NCBI GenBank assembly: GCA_027257055.1
Contig: JAPVLO010000074.1
Span: 744,001 to 808,000 of the forward strand
DNA length: 64,000 nt
Direction: 5' to 3'
Origin: Cephalopachus bancanus
Taxonomy: Eukaryota; Chordata; Mammalia; Primates; Tarsiidae
Below the pieces are notes generated by a model. The model had not been told where the DNA came from. It saw only the letters and a list, made by a program, of their open reading frames with translations, and did not search any database. The translations under genes were made by a program, and so were the position numbers. The first letter of the stretch is position 1. The number at the start of each line of letters is the position of its first letter. Shown one piece after another: positions 1 through 12,435 of this stretch.

Positions 1-925
1 TTTATCTTGCAGCTTGCTAGAGTCTGGCGCAGGTGGAAGTCTGTGTCCCTTGCTCTTGCTTAAGTGAGAAGAAGGCCACAGTTTTGTCATTAGAAGATTA
101 CTTAACTAGAGTCATTATTTTCTAAAAGTTTGCTTTCATGCTAGGTTGCATTTTTCTGGTCCTTTAGCTAGAGCAAGTAGGCCTTTGGGGACCTTTTGTG
201 TCTGAACCTTCTGACATTTCTGGGCTGCCTTTTTTTTTTTTAACCTTCCAAATCAGATTATATGAGAATAATAATAATAATAATAAATCCAGGGAACTTA
301 CCCACCTGTCATTCCTTGAGTCCCAAAGACTCCAATCTGTTTGTCTTCTCTCTACCTTTCAGAGTCTTATGCTTGTTTTGCATATAATATCCAGGGCCTT
401 TCACTGTACTTAGTAGGAGATAAAGGGGAAAGAATATCTACTTCACCATTCCTAACTCAAAAGTCTGATACACATAATTTTTAAAGACTTGTAAAACAAA
501 AGGGCCAACAACTTGAACAAAAAGGAACGAAGGTTTATCAAATCTCAGAAGGCTTCCAAGACCCCAAATTTGTAGAGACCTAAAGTAAGCTGAGAAGTCA
601 CCCATATGCAAATACAGGCCTGCTCATTTTCTCTTTTGAAATTATTTTATATTTCATTGACTTCTGTGCCTATCTTTACTAGCATGTTGTCCTTCTACTT
701 CCAATCTCTGTATCAGGAGCTAATCAAGAAATATTTCTTGTCCTCAAAGATAAGGGACTAACCAACTATTACCCCCATGGAATTTCAACCCTCCTATGAA
801 ACTAGTAACTGCCATGTGCTTTCTGTTCTTCTAATTTTTTAGTAAAAGTACTTATTGTAGTCCTTGTGATATTTAATCACATTGCAGAGAGTGATGGCAG
901 CAAATAATGTGTTTTATACTACATG
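1..925. other. unassigned AT-rich DNA
   Basis: No gene or recognisable repeat was found. The only distinct structure is a short (AAT)n run near 266-287. The opening bases contain a pyrimidine-AG that could be read as a splice acceptor, but no coding sequence follows it. Confidence 0.6.
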
Positions 926-1208
926 TTTTATTTTATTTTATTTTATTTTTGAGTTTGTGTGTCACTCCACCACCCAGACTGGAGTAGAGTGGTACTCTCA
1001 CGGCCACCCCAGCGTCGACCTGCTGGGCTCTGGCAATTCTTCCGCCTCAGCCTTCCAAGTAGCCAGAACTATCACGCCTGGTTAATTTTTTATTTATTGT
1101 AGAGACGAGGTCTCGCTAAGTTGCCCGGACTGGTCATGAACCCGCAGGCTCAGGCAATCCACTTGACTCGGCCTCACAAAGTGCTGGGATTACAGGTTGA
1201 GCCAATAG
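926..1208 (-). mobile_element. Alu SINE (window-typical subfamily)
   Basis: This is a dimeric 7SL-derived SINE read as its reverse complement. It starts with a TTTTA-rich tail, then 'cccagactggag', 'cttccaagtagcc', the mid-element 'tttattgtagagac', and 'caaagtgctgggattacagg' near the far end. It is somewhat diverged, and no exact target-site duplication (TSD) was found. The retained 'tttattgtagaga' linker (attaaat-type on the sense strand) groups it with the other window Alus rather than with anthropoid Alu. Confidence 0.93.
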
Positions 1209-1799
1209 TGCATATTTTTAAGAACAGTATGAGAGGGAATATCTGAGAAGCTATTAGTCAAACCTAATGCAAAATGTGAAAGGAAGTTCACTATCTCCTC
1301 AAGTGTTTATAACTGCAATTGTATACAAAATTTAATTTATTTTTATATCTAGAAAATTTATTTTATTTCCAAATATGACTTCTGATGCCGTATGTTTTTA
1401 TTCTATTTTTATTATCTGATTTTATTTATAGAATCATCTTAATCTTACTTTTATATTGATTCAATAATTTTGCAAAAATTTAATTATTCTCTTTTTTTTC
1501 CCCTGTCTTTTGTTCATGATGGTTTGTTCCCTACTGGGGTTTGTAATTTTGAATTGTGAGCTCATGGTTAAGACTGTGAAATATCAAAAGTGTGGTTGTA
1601 AGACCCTATCTCATTCAAGGAGCATCAGAATATTATATTCATATTACATGTTAATATTTTAGATAATTTCTAAAACCAGAAGGACAGTGTAAACTTGAAT
1701 GCGAAATTTGCACATGGTTCAGGCCAAGGATGGCAAATCCTCAGTGGACATATTCTCTCTTTTTTGAAGTTTTATAAGTTTGTAAGTGTGTATATGTTT
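1209..1799. other. unassigned AT-rich DNA
   Basis: No coding region or repeat that I can name was found between the Alu and the MaLR LTR. Confidence 0.55.
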
Positions 1800-2172
1800 G
1801 TTAGGGGAGCTACAAGTTGAGTAGCTCGAAGAAGATGTCTGTATTTTCTCACAATTGTAAGGTCTAAAAGCTGAAATTAAAGTATTGGTTCAGTTGGTTT
1901 CTTCTGGTGGCTGCAAGGGAGGGATTTATTCCAAGCCTCTCTCATTGACTTGGAAATAGATATCTTCATATTCTCATGAAATTTTTCCTGTATATTTGTC
2001 TGTGTTCTAATTTATTCTTCTTAGACCATACCAGTTACATTAGATTGGGGTCCACATTAGTAATCTAATTTTAACTGTGTTAACTCTGTCAAAGTCCTGT
2101 CTCTAAATATAGTCACTTTCTGAGTCACTTAAGGTTGGACTTCAACTTATGAATTTTTAAGTGACACATTTT
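1800..2172 (-). mobile_element. MaLR-type LTR (ERVL-MaLR), antisense
   Basis: The plus strand reads like the complement of a mammalian MaLR LTR. Recognisable blocks are 'ttttctcacaattgtaagg', 'ggtttcttctggtggctgcaa', 'ctctaaatatagtcac' and 'ggacttcaacttatgaatttt'. These correspond, in order, to the 3' half through the 5' half of the LTR on the minus strand. It is diverged and has no internal retroviral sequence beside it, so it is a solo or partial LTR. The exact subfamily cannot be fixed by eye. Confidence 0.75.
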
Positions 2173-3015
2173 AACTATAAACAGCGAACAAGGCACATTT
2201 TAGCTCATAACAGGGAAAAGGCAAAATAGTAAGTCTTCCTTGTTTTCTTCTTTTGACAGTTGGGAATTTTTATTTTACAATTTGCCATTTTATTAATGAT
2301 ATAGCTTTTCAAACATCTCACGTTTGTGCATGTGTCTCACATCCAAAATAGCCCAGTGCTGCCCTCAAACCTCATATCTTATCTCAATATGTGCTTTAAA
2401 CTTGTGTTTCTGCATAACCAAGATTATAAATCACATTCATATATTACAGAAGTTTTATTGCCTTAGGCTTATTTCTCTATTTATTTTTGGTTCCCCGGAA
2501 TTTTCCTTATTTTTATGAACTCTGCCCATGAGTACATTTGTTAGATTGTATCCCTTACTTTTTGGTAAAAGAAAAAGGGGAGAGAAAGAGAACATTTCAA
2601 GAAACCGTTATAAGTATCTAATTTGTTATATTCCCACAACCAGAAAACTAGAGATTTTAGTTATCATCTAACATATGTAAAGGAAGGGCCACTTTTTAGG
2701 AGACAAAACTCATGACCTCTCAGGAAAATTTGATTACATCCAATAAAAATTAAATGGAAAAATGTCTGAACTGCTTTCCCCTGAACTAGATAACTCTAGC
2801 CTGAGGTAATAAAAATATTTTTTTTCTGTTTTAGCATTATGCTAAGTATAAATCTAACATGAATAATTTATTGTAATTATTTACTAAAATTTGATAAACC
2901 TATCTGACATCAATTGCAGCATTCTAAAAGTCAGAGAAATAGTTAAATTATTCTTTATAAAATTATTTCCTATAACTTTTGTTTTGTTTCTTTTTTATGT
3001 GCTGCATGGCTAGTT
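2173..3015. other. unassigned AT-rich DNA
   Basis: Many A/T runs and no recognisable gene or element. Confidence 0.5.
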
Positions 3016-3030
3016 AAAAATGTGCATCTA

Positions 3031-3328
3031 AGCCGGGCTCGGTGGCTCAGCCTGTAATCCCGCGCCTTTGGGAGGTTGAGGTGAGTGGATTGCCTGAGCC
3101 CTAGGGTTCAAGACCCGCCTGGGCAACTTGGCGAGACCTCATCTCTACAATAAATCAAAAAATCAGCCGGGCATTGTAGTGCATGCCTGTAATTCCGGCT
3201 ACTTGGAAGGCTGAGGTGGAAGGATCGCCGGAGCCCAGCAGGTCAAGGCTGCGGTGGCCGGGAGCGGCCACTGCACTCCAGTCTGGGCAACAGAGTGAGA
3301 CTCCAACTCAAAACAAACAAACAAACAA
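3031..3328 (+). mobile_element. Alu SINE with exact 15-bp TSD
   Basis: A full-length window-typical Alu beginning 'gccgggctcggtggctcag' and ending 'gactccaactcaaaacaaac'. The target-site duplication aaaaatgtgcatcta is exact at 3016-3030 and 3329-3343. The pol III B box is slightly changed. The element interrupts sequence that continues on the right as an old L1 3' end. Confidence 0.97.
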
Positions 3329-3344
3329 AAAAATGTGCATCTAG

Positions 3345-3642
3345 GAAAAGTAGCAGGAGGGGCGTGACAAAGAAGTGTTGTATTGGTTAATGGGTACCAA
3401 AATACAGTTAGATAAAAGAAATAATGCTTATTGTTTGGGAACACACTAGGGTGACTACAATTAGTAATAACTCATTGTTTATTTCAAAATAACTAGAAGA
3501 GGAGATTTGAAATGTTCCCAACACAAAGAAATAATAAATGTTCGAGGTGAAATTTGATGATTGCACATTGCATATTTGAATCAAAATATTATATATATCC
3601 CATAAATGCATACAAATATTACATATCCTTAAAATTAAAAGT
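3345..3642 (+). mobile_element. L1 3' end (L1MA/MB-type 3'UTR)
   Basis: The order of motifs matches an old L1 3'UTR: 'aatgggtaccaaaatacagttaga', 'agggtgactacaattag', 'atttcaaaataactagaag', 'aaatgttcccaacacaaag' and 'cccataaatgcatacaa'. It ends in a decayed A-rich tail. A related copy with the same motif order lies at about 31110-31400. It is 5' truncated and non-coding. Confidence 0.88.
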
Positions 3643-4374
3643 AACAAATAATTTTAAACATTTGTAAGCCAAACCAAAAATAACATGTGACATGACATAT
3701 TGTGCCCCTCGTCTTCTCAGTGGACACGGTATGTCGTGTTGCATGTTCCATTTGACATTTATCAAGCTGCTCTGCTTTTCCAGGTGATCTTTTCACATTT
3801 TCTTCTTTTATACAAGTTGTCTTCATTCTCCCTAAAGTCCTTCTTCCTTCCCTGACCCAAGAATCTCCTTTTGCTCTAAATTCTTTGGTTTTAACAACAT
3901 TTTAAAATTGTTTCTTCATATATTAATTTGTCTCAAGAATCAAATCATAAAGCATATGCTTTATTAGCTATTTATTTACTCAGAGTGCTCAGTTCTTTTT
4001 AAATATTACTCAATGTTTTAAACTGAATTTAGTTGTTTGGAATTAGTCATGTGCTTTCAGACTAATCGTGACATTACAAAGTTTGATGACTTTTGAGACA
4101 AAAATAATGTCTAAAAGTTTAAGCGTGGAATATCTGAAATATCATTTTATACATATACCTAGAACATTATATTCACTGAATCATATTATTTTAATATATT
4201 TTATTTTTAAAATATCCACAATTTGAATAATACCTCCTTTTAAGAACTTTATTTTGCATAGTTAAATTTTCATATGCAATTTTTGCACATAATTTATGCT
4301 TAATTATGCTATTGATTTTTATGGTCATAGAAAAGTTCTTGTATTATGGATAATTAAATAACTTCTTATTTAGA
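3643..4374. other. unassigned AT-rich DNA
   Basis: Nothing recognised. Short open frames here have no family resemblance and are probably chance. Confidence 0.5.
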
Positions 4375-4512
4375 GTCGTCATATGAGTTGCTGTCATTTT
4401 ATAATATGAAAGCATATAGAGTGACAATTTATATGTTCTGTTAATATGTGCAGAATATTAAAATAGTGCCTCTTGCATAGTGCATGTTCTTTAAATGTTT
4501 GCTATTATTATT
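4375..4512 (+). repeat. probable MIR SINE 3' part
   Basis: The segment 'atagtgcctcttgcatagtgcatgttct' followed by 'aaatgtttgctattatta' matches the layout of the MIR 3' end (one piece per phrase). The 90 bases before it fit loosely. It is old and diverged, so the left border is uncertain. Confidence 0.5.
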
Positions 4513-5231
4513 TACTCATTATTTTTGCAAACCTATCTATATCTTTTGCAATCTCTCAAGTCATTTAAATTAAGAACACTTACAGTCAACTTACTATTTA
4601 AAAATTCACTGAACCTTCATTTGAATTCTGAAGAAACTCCATATTGGATCAAATTTGTCATGTTAATCTTGGATCAGATCTTAGATATGAGCCTGAGACC
4701 AGAGGGAAATAACTCGTAGAAGTTTTTAATATTTCCAGAAAGACATCAGTGTCTTTCCAACCTGCTGCTTTTCTGAAGCAAAATCATCAGCAGTATGCAA
4801 GCTATTTTTCCATACTCTCAAATGATGCTGATGTGCAGTATTTCTGGACATTGGTTGTCAGCTTCAACTAAGATCTTAGATGGATAACCTGAATAAAGTG
4901 AGCAGTACTGTTTGTTAATTGTGCAAAGTATATAATTGTGATTATTTCTAACAAACTATTTTTCACAAATTCTTCAACTTTCCTGATCCCATGATTTCTA
5001 GAACCTCGACTATGTTTTCGTAACCTATTATCTGCTAAAAACAAGTAAACATTCATTACGCATGCAAAATTTTGACTTTTGGAATAAATGAGTTGATATT
5101 CAAATTTGAAACTGTAAAAAATAAAGTTTACAAAATTGAATCTACTAAAGTTTATCTAAAACACACAAGTTCTAGTCTTTGTCCCTTAGAACAAGTTTAA
5201 TTTGCTAACCATTAATGTAGATGATATCTTT
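4513..5231. other. unassigned AT-rich DNA
   Basis: No gene or repeat recognised. Confidence 0.5.
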
Positions 5232-5246
5232 AGAATTTATAAGGTT

Positions 5247-5533
5247 GCCGGCCTCGGTGGCTCAGCCGGTAATCCCACGCCTTGGGAGGCTGAGGTGAGT
5301 GGATTGTCTGAGCCCATGGGTCAAGACCCGCCTGGGCAGCGAGACCTCATCTCTACAATAAATCAAAAAATCAGCCGGGCGTGGTAGCGCATGCCTGTAG
5401 TTCCAGCTACTCGGAAGGCTGAGGCGGAAGGATTGCCGGAGCCTGGCAGGTGGAGGCTGCGGTGGCTGGGAGCAGCCACTGCACTCCAGTCTGGGTGACA
5501 GAGTGAGACTCCAACTCAAAAAAAAAAAAAAAA
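5247..5533 (+). mobile_element. Alu SINE with exact 15-bp TSD
   Basis: A full-length, young-looking Alu. Its TSD agaatttataaggtt is exact at 5232-5246 and 5534-5548, and the A-tail is a clean run. It shows the window-typical left arm, the 'caataaatcaaaaaatcag' linker and a CpG-bearing right arm, which argues for recent insertion. Confidence 0.97.
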
Positions 5534-5548
5534 AGAATTTATAAGGTT

Positions 5549-6819
5549 AATGACCTTCACCTATCTAGATTTCAAGTGTCTATAACAAGGGTTGTGAAAA
5601 TGTTATCTTATATACAGTATCATGAGATTAATTTCTTCTTGGCAATTTTCCAAAAAGAAACATGAACTTTTAAAACTTTCTTTTAAAAATTACCACTTTT
5701 GATACAATTATCTTTAAATTTGAGATTGTATATGTGAATTTAACATATAAGTTCTATTGAAAATAACTTTAAAAAAAGAAGAAAAATTTTTTTGAATATG
5801 TTCTAATCCTCTATCATTTCAATAGTAGCTGGAAAAATCTATTCCATGTGACACATGGGATAGTATAATTGAAGCAATTTCTTGTGGTTTACCTTGAGTT
5901 TTCTATAATTATATGCCACTTATCAAATAAATAATGTTTCTGTTTTTATACATTTTTAACATCTATGTGAGATGGCTCCAGATTTGGGGGGCAATTAAGA
6001 TTTACAAAATGGTGAGGACTCTTTTTGAGAAAAATAAATACAAATTTTATAAAGGGTCTTGAAAGTATTTTGGGCAACTGAAGGATTCTGAGTAATAAGT
6101 TAATGACAATTAAAGCAACTTTATGTTCTTTCCATATCTAAATATCTAAGCTATATTATGTTTAAAGAATATTAAGTTTTATGAGGAAAAAAAGCTCTAT
6201 AGGCACTATTACATTAGAAGACTCATTTGGTAATGTTGATTACATATTTCTATAAGCTAAAACTATTTATGTTTATGTTGACAATCACTAATGTTTAACA
6301 TACTTTAATAAAATTAAGATCATTTGACAATGTAATATGTTTTGTAGTCAGGTCTTATATCTGTGATCAAAATACCAATGTCTCTTGGTTTAGGTTTTAC
6401 CTTTAATCTACTGGGATTGCTTCTAGAAATATAGCCTAAAAATTAGGGTTAAGAACAAACACATAAAGTAAGCAGACATATTACTTTCAGGTTTCCTGAC
6501 CTGGTAAAAAATCTTATTTCTGAGTAAAATAAAAATGTCTTTTAAAACTAATAAGATGGTGAGAAAACAATTACCATGAGAAAATCTGACAAGACAAAAA
6601 TTGAAAAAGTATTAACCCAAAACACAAAGTCACTTTTGCCAAGGGGACATTTACTGATTAAGAAGAAAAACAACTGTGAAAAGTTCGATAGGGTTTAGGC
6701 AGAGTCCTGGGAAAAAAGAGACAAAAATACATACCAACGCCACACACAATTTAAGTGGACATTGGAATTATGCTATATCTACTGTAATAATCTATGACTC
6801 AGGACACAATGTTTAACAT
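5549..6819. other. unassigned AT-rich DNA
   Basis: No gene found. The last few hundred bases may already belong to the old L1/HAL1 sequence that is clear from 6820 on. Confidence 0.45.
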
Positions 6820-7335
6820 TTTATCAGGAAGCTGACTGTAAGATTTAAAATCAGCTGGATGGAAGATTTAAAATCAGTAGATTTGAGGAGTAAAAAATCA
6901 AACTCTTCTAACAAACCAAAATCAATAAAATTAAAAATTCATTATTCATTTTACATTAAGTAAGACATAGTTAAAGTGTTAACTAGGTATCTGGAAAATA
7001 AATAGGAATAAAGTTTCTAGAATATAAGAGATAGCCAAAATAATAGAAAACATCAAAATGAATGTAAGACTCAAAATGATTCAATAAAGAGGTCCAATAT
7101 CATATAATCAGTACAGTGGAAAAGAAAAGGGTCAGAGGCAATATTTCAGATGATAATGGCTGAAAGATTGCCAGTAATAATGAAAGTTACTAAAAATTAC
7201 CAACAAATCCCAAAGAAGACAAATATAAAGAAATCTACATCTGAACAGAGTCAAACTGTGAAATTAAGAAACAGTTGCAATAAAACTTTAAAGGAAAGAA
7301 AGAGAAGTAATTTCATCTGCATCAGGATAGTAGTC
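6820..7335 (+). mobile_element. old L1/HAL1 ORF1-region relic
   Basis: The sequence 'gataatggctgaaagattgc' followed by 'ccaacaaatccc', 'aaagaaatctacatctga' and 'caaactgtgaaatta' follows the order of the ORF1 C-terminal region of old L1M/HAL1 elements. An open frame at 7150-7422 is a fragment of this, not a host gene. A second homologous stretch at 9190-9570 shows that more than one old element is present. Confidence 0.6.
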
Positions 7336-7507
7336 ATGGTTGAAAATATATCTTGGGGGCTTCCTGGAGTGTTAAGTATACAATATTTCTTGATTTGGGT
7401 ACATATGCTAGCAATGATTTGATTATAATAATCTATTTTATAAATTCATCTTGGATCTAATTATATGCATAGCATCTATTATGCACTCATAATGTTTTTG
7501 GTGTTTT

Positions 7508-7525
7508 GTTTGTTTGTTTGTTTGA
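7508..7525 (+). repeat. (GTTT)n microsatellite
   Basis: A short perfect tetranucleotide run. Confidence 0.9.
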
Positions 7526-7834
7526 ACTAAATGGCAGATTCTGAGAACATGGCGGTTTATAGAGTTTCCTTTGCCTGAATTTTCAATTCTGATGTGCATG
7601 TTTTGTGATTTTTTCTCAGACATATTGGCAAGATTCTTTGGGGCAGTTGAGTGATAATTTTGATTGAGGATCTCTTGATATTCTGTACAGAGAACCAAAA
7701 CATAAATCCTTTCCCCAACTTCAATGAGATGAACAACAACCTTGAAGCAATTTTCATAAATATTTGAAAAATAAAAAAGGTGTATCCTGGGAATGGTGTA
7801 ACCAAAGAATCTTTGGAGTCCCCCAACGTGAAGA

Positions 7835-7835
<1 letters not shown>

Positions 7836-7893
<58 letters not shown>

Positions 7894-7900
7894 TGTGTGT
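7836..7900 (+). repeat. (GT)n microsatellite
   Basis: About 30 GT units with one interruption (tatg) near the right end. On the minus strand it reads as a histidine/threonine open frame, which is an artefact of the repeat. Confidence 0.98.
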
Positions 7901-8559
7901 ACATACTTCCAAAGTAGACCTATGCACCTTTAAAGGATAGAAAATAAAAACACATCTAAAGGGGTCAGAATTCAGAGAAAATGAAATGATAATTTAAAAT
8001 AAAGAAACACAAAAGACAGACAGAAATTTAATAAGATCAAGACCAGCACAAAATTATTTTCTGAACTTAAATAAACCATGATTTTTAAAATAAATAATTT
8101 AATTAATAAATGAAGCATAAGTTTAATGTTAAGACTTGAATCAGTGACTTGGAAGAAATAATAATAAATATGTCAGAAGAAACTATCAAGGAAAAGATAA
8201 GAGGTTCAAAGGATATATCCTGAAAACCTAACTTGCAAGTAATAGAAAATCCAGAAGAGGAAAATGGAACAGATGATGACAGTTAATGATTAAATAAATC
8301 ATGGAAGAATACTTTCCTTAGCTGAAGAAATATCTGAGTCTACAGATTTGTACTCAGGGAAAGATTAATGAGAAACTTCATACTTCTGGGACTATTTCTG
8401 TAAGATTTCTATAATCTAAAAACAAATAGAAAAATATATAAAATATAAAATTAAAAAAATACTTCCACTAGATTTGTGTACAGCCTTGGGATATCAAAGG
8501 TAAATAGATAATGTTCATGGTCCACTAGGAATAAAGAACTGAAATCACTACACACGGAC

Positions 8560-8682
8560 TAGGTATCATGCTTATTTCAAGAAGTAGGAGGGCAACTCCC
8601 TCAGGTCCCCTCCCTCTGTGGGAGCTTTCCTATTTTTTTTTTGTTGTTGTTCTCTCAATAAATCCTGCTTTCCAAGAAGAAG
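8560..8682 (+). mobile_element. LTR-like fragment with AATAAA
   Basis: The segment 'caactccctcaggtcccctc', then 'ctgtgggagctttcc', then 'ctctcaataaatcctgcttt' has the layout of the R/U5 junction of an ERV1-class LTR, including a poly(A) signal. Only about 120 bp is recognisable, and no internal region or second LTR is seen. Confidence 0.45.
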
Positions 8683-8728
8683 AAGAGGAGGAGGAGGAAG
8701 AGGAAGAAGGGAAGAAGAAGAAAGAAAA
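8678..8728 (+). repeat. GAA/GGA purine-rich simple repeat
   Basis: An imperfect (GAA)n/(GGA)n tract directly after the LTR-like fragment. Confidence 0.9.
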
Positions 8729-9639
8729 TGTAACCGGGTGAAAATGTATCTTGTTTAGCAGATTTGTTGAATACAAGTAGATTGTCTTGAAATGAATAAC
8801 TTAAGTACAAATGATGAATCTTGAATCCAAAAGAATATATGTGGTTTGTATTGAAATATTAGTTACTAGCTTGAACTAAGTTACCTAATGAGAATAGCTA
8901 AAATACTTAAAAAATTAGTATGAGAATATTGAAAGGGTACCTGATCTGAAAAAAAAGAAGAGAATAGGAAGCTGAGGAAGAAACCAGGTTTTGAAATACA
9001 GGAAAAGAAAGCAGGGAATATGAGATATTAAGATTTTTTATGTACAGGAATGTGAAGGAAATAACTGGATATTTGTGAACAACAAGGTCATAGTAAATTC
9101 TGTCCAATAACCCAAACTTTTATTTAGAAGCCCAATAGTTAAATCTTAAAATTAAGAAATTATTTAACATAGATTAGCAAGAAGAGAAGCAAGTCATTGT
9201 AACATTTGAAGAATAAGCGGCTGAGAATTTTCCAAAAAATATGAAAAATATTACGTTGGAGAGTTAAAGAAAAATCTACAAGGAAGAGGAAAAATGCAAA
9301 GAAAGCCTCAATTAAGCATATTTCAGTAAAGTTGCTAGAAAGCAAAAAGTACCAAAAAGAAAATCATAAATGCAAACTAGATTAAAAAGGGATTAACTTT
9401 AACAGAGTATTAATACCTTTGAGTGCATATCTCAGGAGAAGCAATGGATGTCAAGAAATAATGGAAAGATACCTTTAAGACACAGAAAGAAAATGACTGT
9501 CAGCTCAGAATTCTATAGCCAGAAAAATATTCTTCTGTGATGAAAGTAAAGGCCATGAAGACAAGGACAACTTCCCAAGAGGCACATCAGCTAGAGCACT
9601 CTTTTCAGAAAATACGATAGAGAAAGAAATAATAGCAGG

Positions 9640-10135
9640 TCTGTGGTTCTCATTTTCCTAGCACACTGATGGGGAAAACACAGTATGTAGCAAAGCAGAT
9701 GTCAGAGTCTAGGAAGACTGCCCCCATTCTTGGGTTGGAGGCTTTACATTGCATGTTTAGGAAAATAACAGCCCCTCCTGACCAGTATTAAACAGGAATA
9801 TGGCAGGACACAACCTAGATTGCAGCCCTTTTTCAGTAGCTCAGTTTTCATGTGTAGAGTTGAACAGAGTTTCTCTCCATGGCTATCCTCAGAGGCTTGG
9901 GTTTCCAAGCCTTGTGGTTGCAACTTTGTTATATAAAAACATCAGGATTCATACTAGCATTCATGTTTGATAAAGCACTCCTGACTTGATAGGGAGGTTT
10001 GGATCCAAGCTTAAGTATGAATAACATTGCTGCCCTCACACTGGGCCTTGACCAGTTTCCATAGAGCTTTATAGAAATTAACTCCTTTTCTGGGACCCTT
10101 TTCTGCAGAGGGTCAGGGTTAGCCAAAACAATATT
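9640..10135. other. unassigned GC-richer block
   Basis: This stretch is visibly less A-rich than its surroundings and has no L1 or SINE motifs. It carries phrases such as 'gcccctcctgaccagtatt' and 'ccctcacactgggccttg'. It is probably a decayed LTR or other old insert in the L1M, but I could not name it. A short open frame on the minus strand (9929-10126) has no family resemblance. Confidence 0.4.
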
Positions 10136-10462
10136 TATCTCTCAGTGAAATTAATACATTCTTAGACAGAAATACCTATGAGAATATGTCACCAGGAAAG
10201 CTGCAAAAAACAAAAAACAAAAAAACCCACAAAAGTTATTATTGGAAAATAAATTATTCAAACTGAAAGTTGAAAAATGCAAAAATAAATCAAGAAATTT
10301 TCACATTAAAAACCTGTGTTACTGTAATTAATATTGACTTCATAATAGTATAATAATAATATCATAGGGGTTTTAAATATGCATAACATTAAAATATTCA
10401 ACCACGATAGGTAAGTCAGAAGAATAAGGCACTTGTAAAAGTTTATTTAGAAACATAGATCT

Positions 10463-10745
10463 AAGCCAGGTGCTATGGTTCATGCCTGTAATCCTAGCAC
10501 TTTGAGAGGCCGAATTGAGAGAATTGCCTAGGCTCAGGAGTTTGAAACCAACCTAGGCAACACAGCGAAACTTCATCTCTACAATGAATCAAGAAAGTTA
10601 GTTGGACATGGTAGTGCACGTCTGTAGTCCCAGCTACTTAGAAGGTTCAGATTGAAAGATCACCTGATCCCAGTAGGTAGAGGATATGATTGCTGTGATC
10701 ATGCCACTGCACTCCAACAGAGTGAGTCTCCAACTCAAAAAAAAA
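10463..10745 (+). mobile_element. older diverged Alu SINE with TSD
   Basis: An Alu beginning 'aagccaggtgctatggttca', with CpG sites decayed and several substitutions. The TSD gaaacatagatct (10450-10462) matches gaaatatagatct (10746-10758) at 12 of 13 positions. It sits inside the old L1M relic and is clearly older than the copies at 5.2 and 27.7 kb. Confidence 0.95.
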
Positions 10746-10759
10746 GAAATATAGATCTA

Positions 10760-12435
10760 TAAAATAACCAAAAGAGCATAAAAATCTTAATTTAAAAGAG
10801 TTTTAAGTTAATCAAGACTGCATGTTTTAATCTCTAGATTTGTGTCTCTAAAGAAAAAAATTAAGGCATGACTTAGAAGGAAACAGATCCAAAAAGAGAT
10901 AAATAAATAATAAATGCAAAAGATGACATGAAAGGTGAGGAAAGAAATATATAATAAAGCAATGAGGATAAATAGACAATATAGACAGCAAACAAGTACT
11001 ACTTTATGTGTAAATGATACAGTGTTTCAATTAAAATACAAAAATTGCCTTACTGTCTTAAGAAACAAAACTCAGATGTACACATATTATAAAAGACATG
11101 TAAAAATGTAGGTGAGAAATATATAAAAATATTGAAAGTAAAATAGCAGAAAACACTCATCAAAAGGAACCTGAATACCTTTATTAATATCAACTACATT
11201 AAACTATGTGGTAAAAAGCATTATAATAAATAAAGATAAATTTTTAATGATAAAATGTTTAATTTACCAGGAAGATACAAAAATTCTTGATGTGTTCTTA
11301 ATTCTAAGGATATGACACAAAAAATTATAAAGCAAGAATAAAGAATCTAAAAATATAAATAGAATACTCTGTTATAGTGGGGTTATTGACATCTCTCTCT
11401 CACTAATAGATAAAACCAATGAAAAGAAGTAAATTTATAAAGAATTTGAAAAGAACAATTAACAATATAAATGAATTTGGTCTTTAGAGCATTGAACCCA
11501 ACAAATGGAGAACACAGACTTTTTTTCCCAAGTTTAGATGGAATGTTTATAAAAATCAATCTTAGGTTAGACTCCAAATGATGTAGATATATTTCCAAGT
11601 AGTGAAATCATATACAGCAATTTATCTGCCTGCCATGAAATTAAAGTAGAAATCAATATAAAACAAAGAAAAATTTTTTAAAAAACTTTGGAAATTAGGC
11701 AACCTGGCATAAAAAAGAATATTCATTTGTAATTAGAAAGTTTGATAAATTTGATTAACAATGAAAATACAGTATATAAAAACATACAGGAGGCAGCTAT
11801 ATCTGTTCTTGAAGGAATATTTATATAGAGAGGTTAGATGTAGAATGGGAAAGCTAATAGAAGAATAGAAGAAGTGCAGAAATTATTGATAAAAAACATA
11901 AAATAAAGAGAATCAATGTAACCTAAAGTTAGTACATTAAATGGACTGATGTAATTGGTAAGTCCATGGAAATACTAGTTGAAGCTGAAGAAGAACAAGG
12001 AGAGGAGAAGAAGGCATGCATTACCAAATATCAAGAATGAAAATGAGAATAACAACATATGCTTTATAGACACAGCTAGCTTAAACAGTAAATTCTAACA
12101 AATATTTATGAAATAGGTGACCTTGATATTCCACAGAAAACAAAGAGAAGAAGCACTTTGCAACTGCTTTATTATGCCAGCATAAACTTTACTCTAAAAT
12201 TTGACATAAATGTCAGTAAAATAAAAATTCCCAGACCATTGTCATCATGAACATGGATTAAATACACCTTTACAAAATATTTTGTAACATCTTTGCAACC
12301 TGAATTTTCTGATTTTACGTAACCACAAAAGCAAGTATATTACAGAAATTCATGTTTATTCGATATTTTTAAAGGATTAAATGAGTTTCACTACATCAAC
12401 AAATAAATAAAAGTGTATTTATATTAGCAGATGAA
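10760..12435 (+). mobile_element. old L1M ORF2 relic, endonuclease region
   Basis: Diverged L1 ORF2 on +. The stretch 'aatgatacagtgtttcaatt' corresponds to the start of the endonuclease domain. The parts near 11100-11300 and 11480-11660 ('gaacccaacaaatggagaac', 'ccatgaaattaaagtagaaa') follow the order of the later endonuclease region, including the position of the SDH-type loop. There are many stops and indels. It continues at 14045 after the younger L1. Confidence 0.7.

Larger units (their letters stand above)
7920..9570 (+). mobile_element. old L1M/HAL1 relic, interrupted
   Basis: Diverged L1-type sequence on +. The part at 9190-9570 is clearest: 'gctgagaattttccaaaa', then 'caattaagcatatttcagt', then 'gcaatggatgtcaagaaata' and 'gctcagaattctatagccag', the order seen in the ORF1/ORF2-start region of old L1/HAL1. 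An LTR-like scrap at 8560-8680 and a purine run interrupt it. No intact frame remains. Confidence 0.6.

Noticed and set aside
1..60. possible splice acceptor and exon at the window start
   Set aside because: A pyrimidine-AG is present, but no coding sequence, donor site or family match follows.
7557..7904. 115-codon minus-strand frame
   Set aside because: Its N-terminus is a (TH)n run made by the GT microsatellite, and the rest has no family resemblance.
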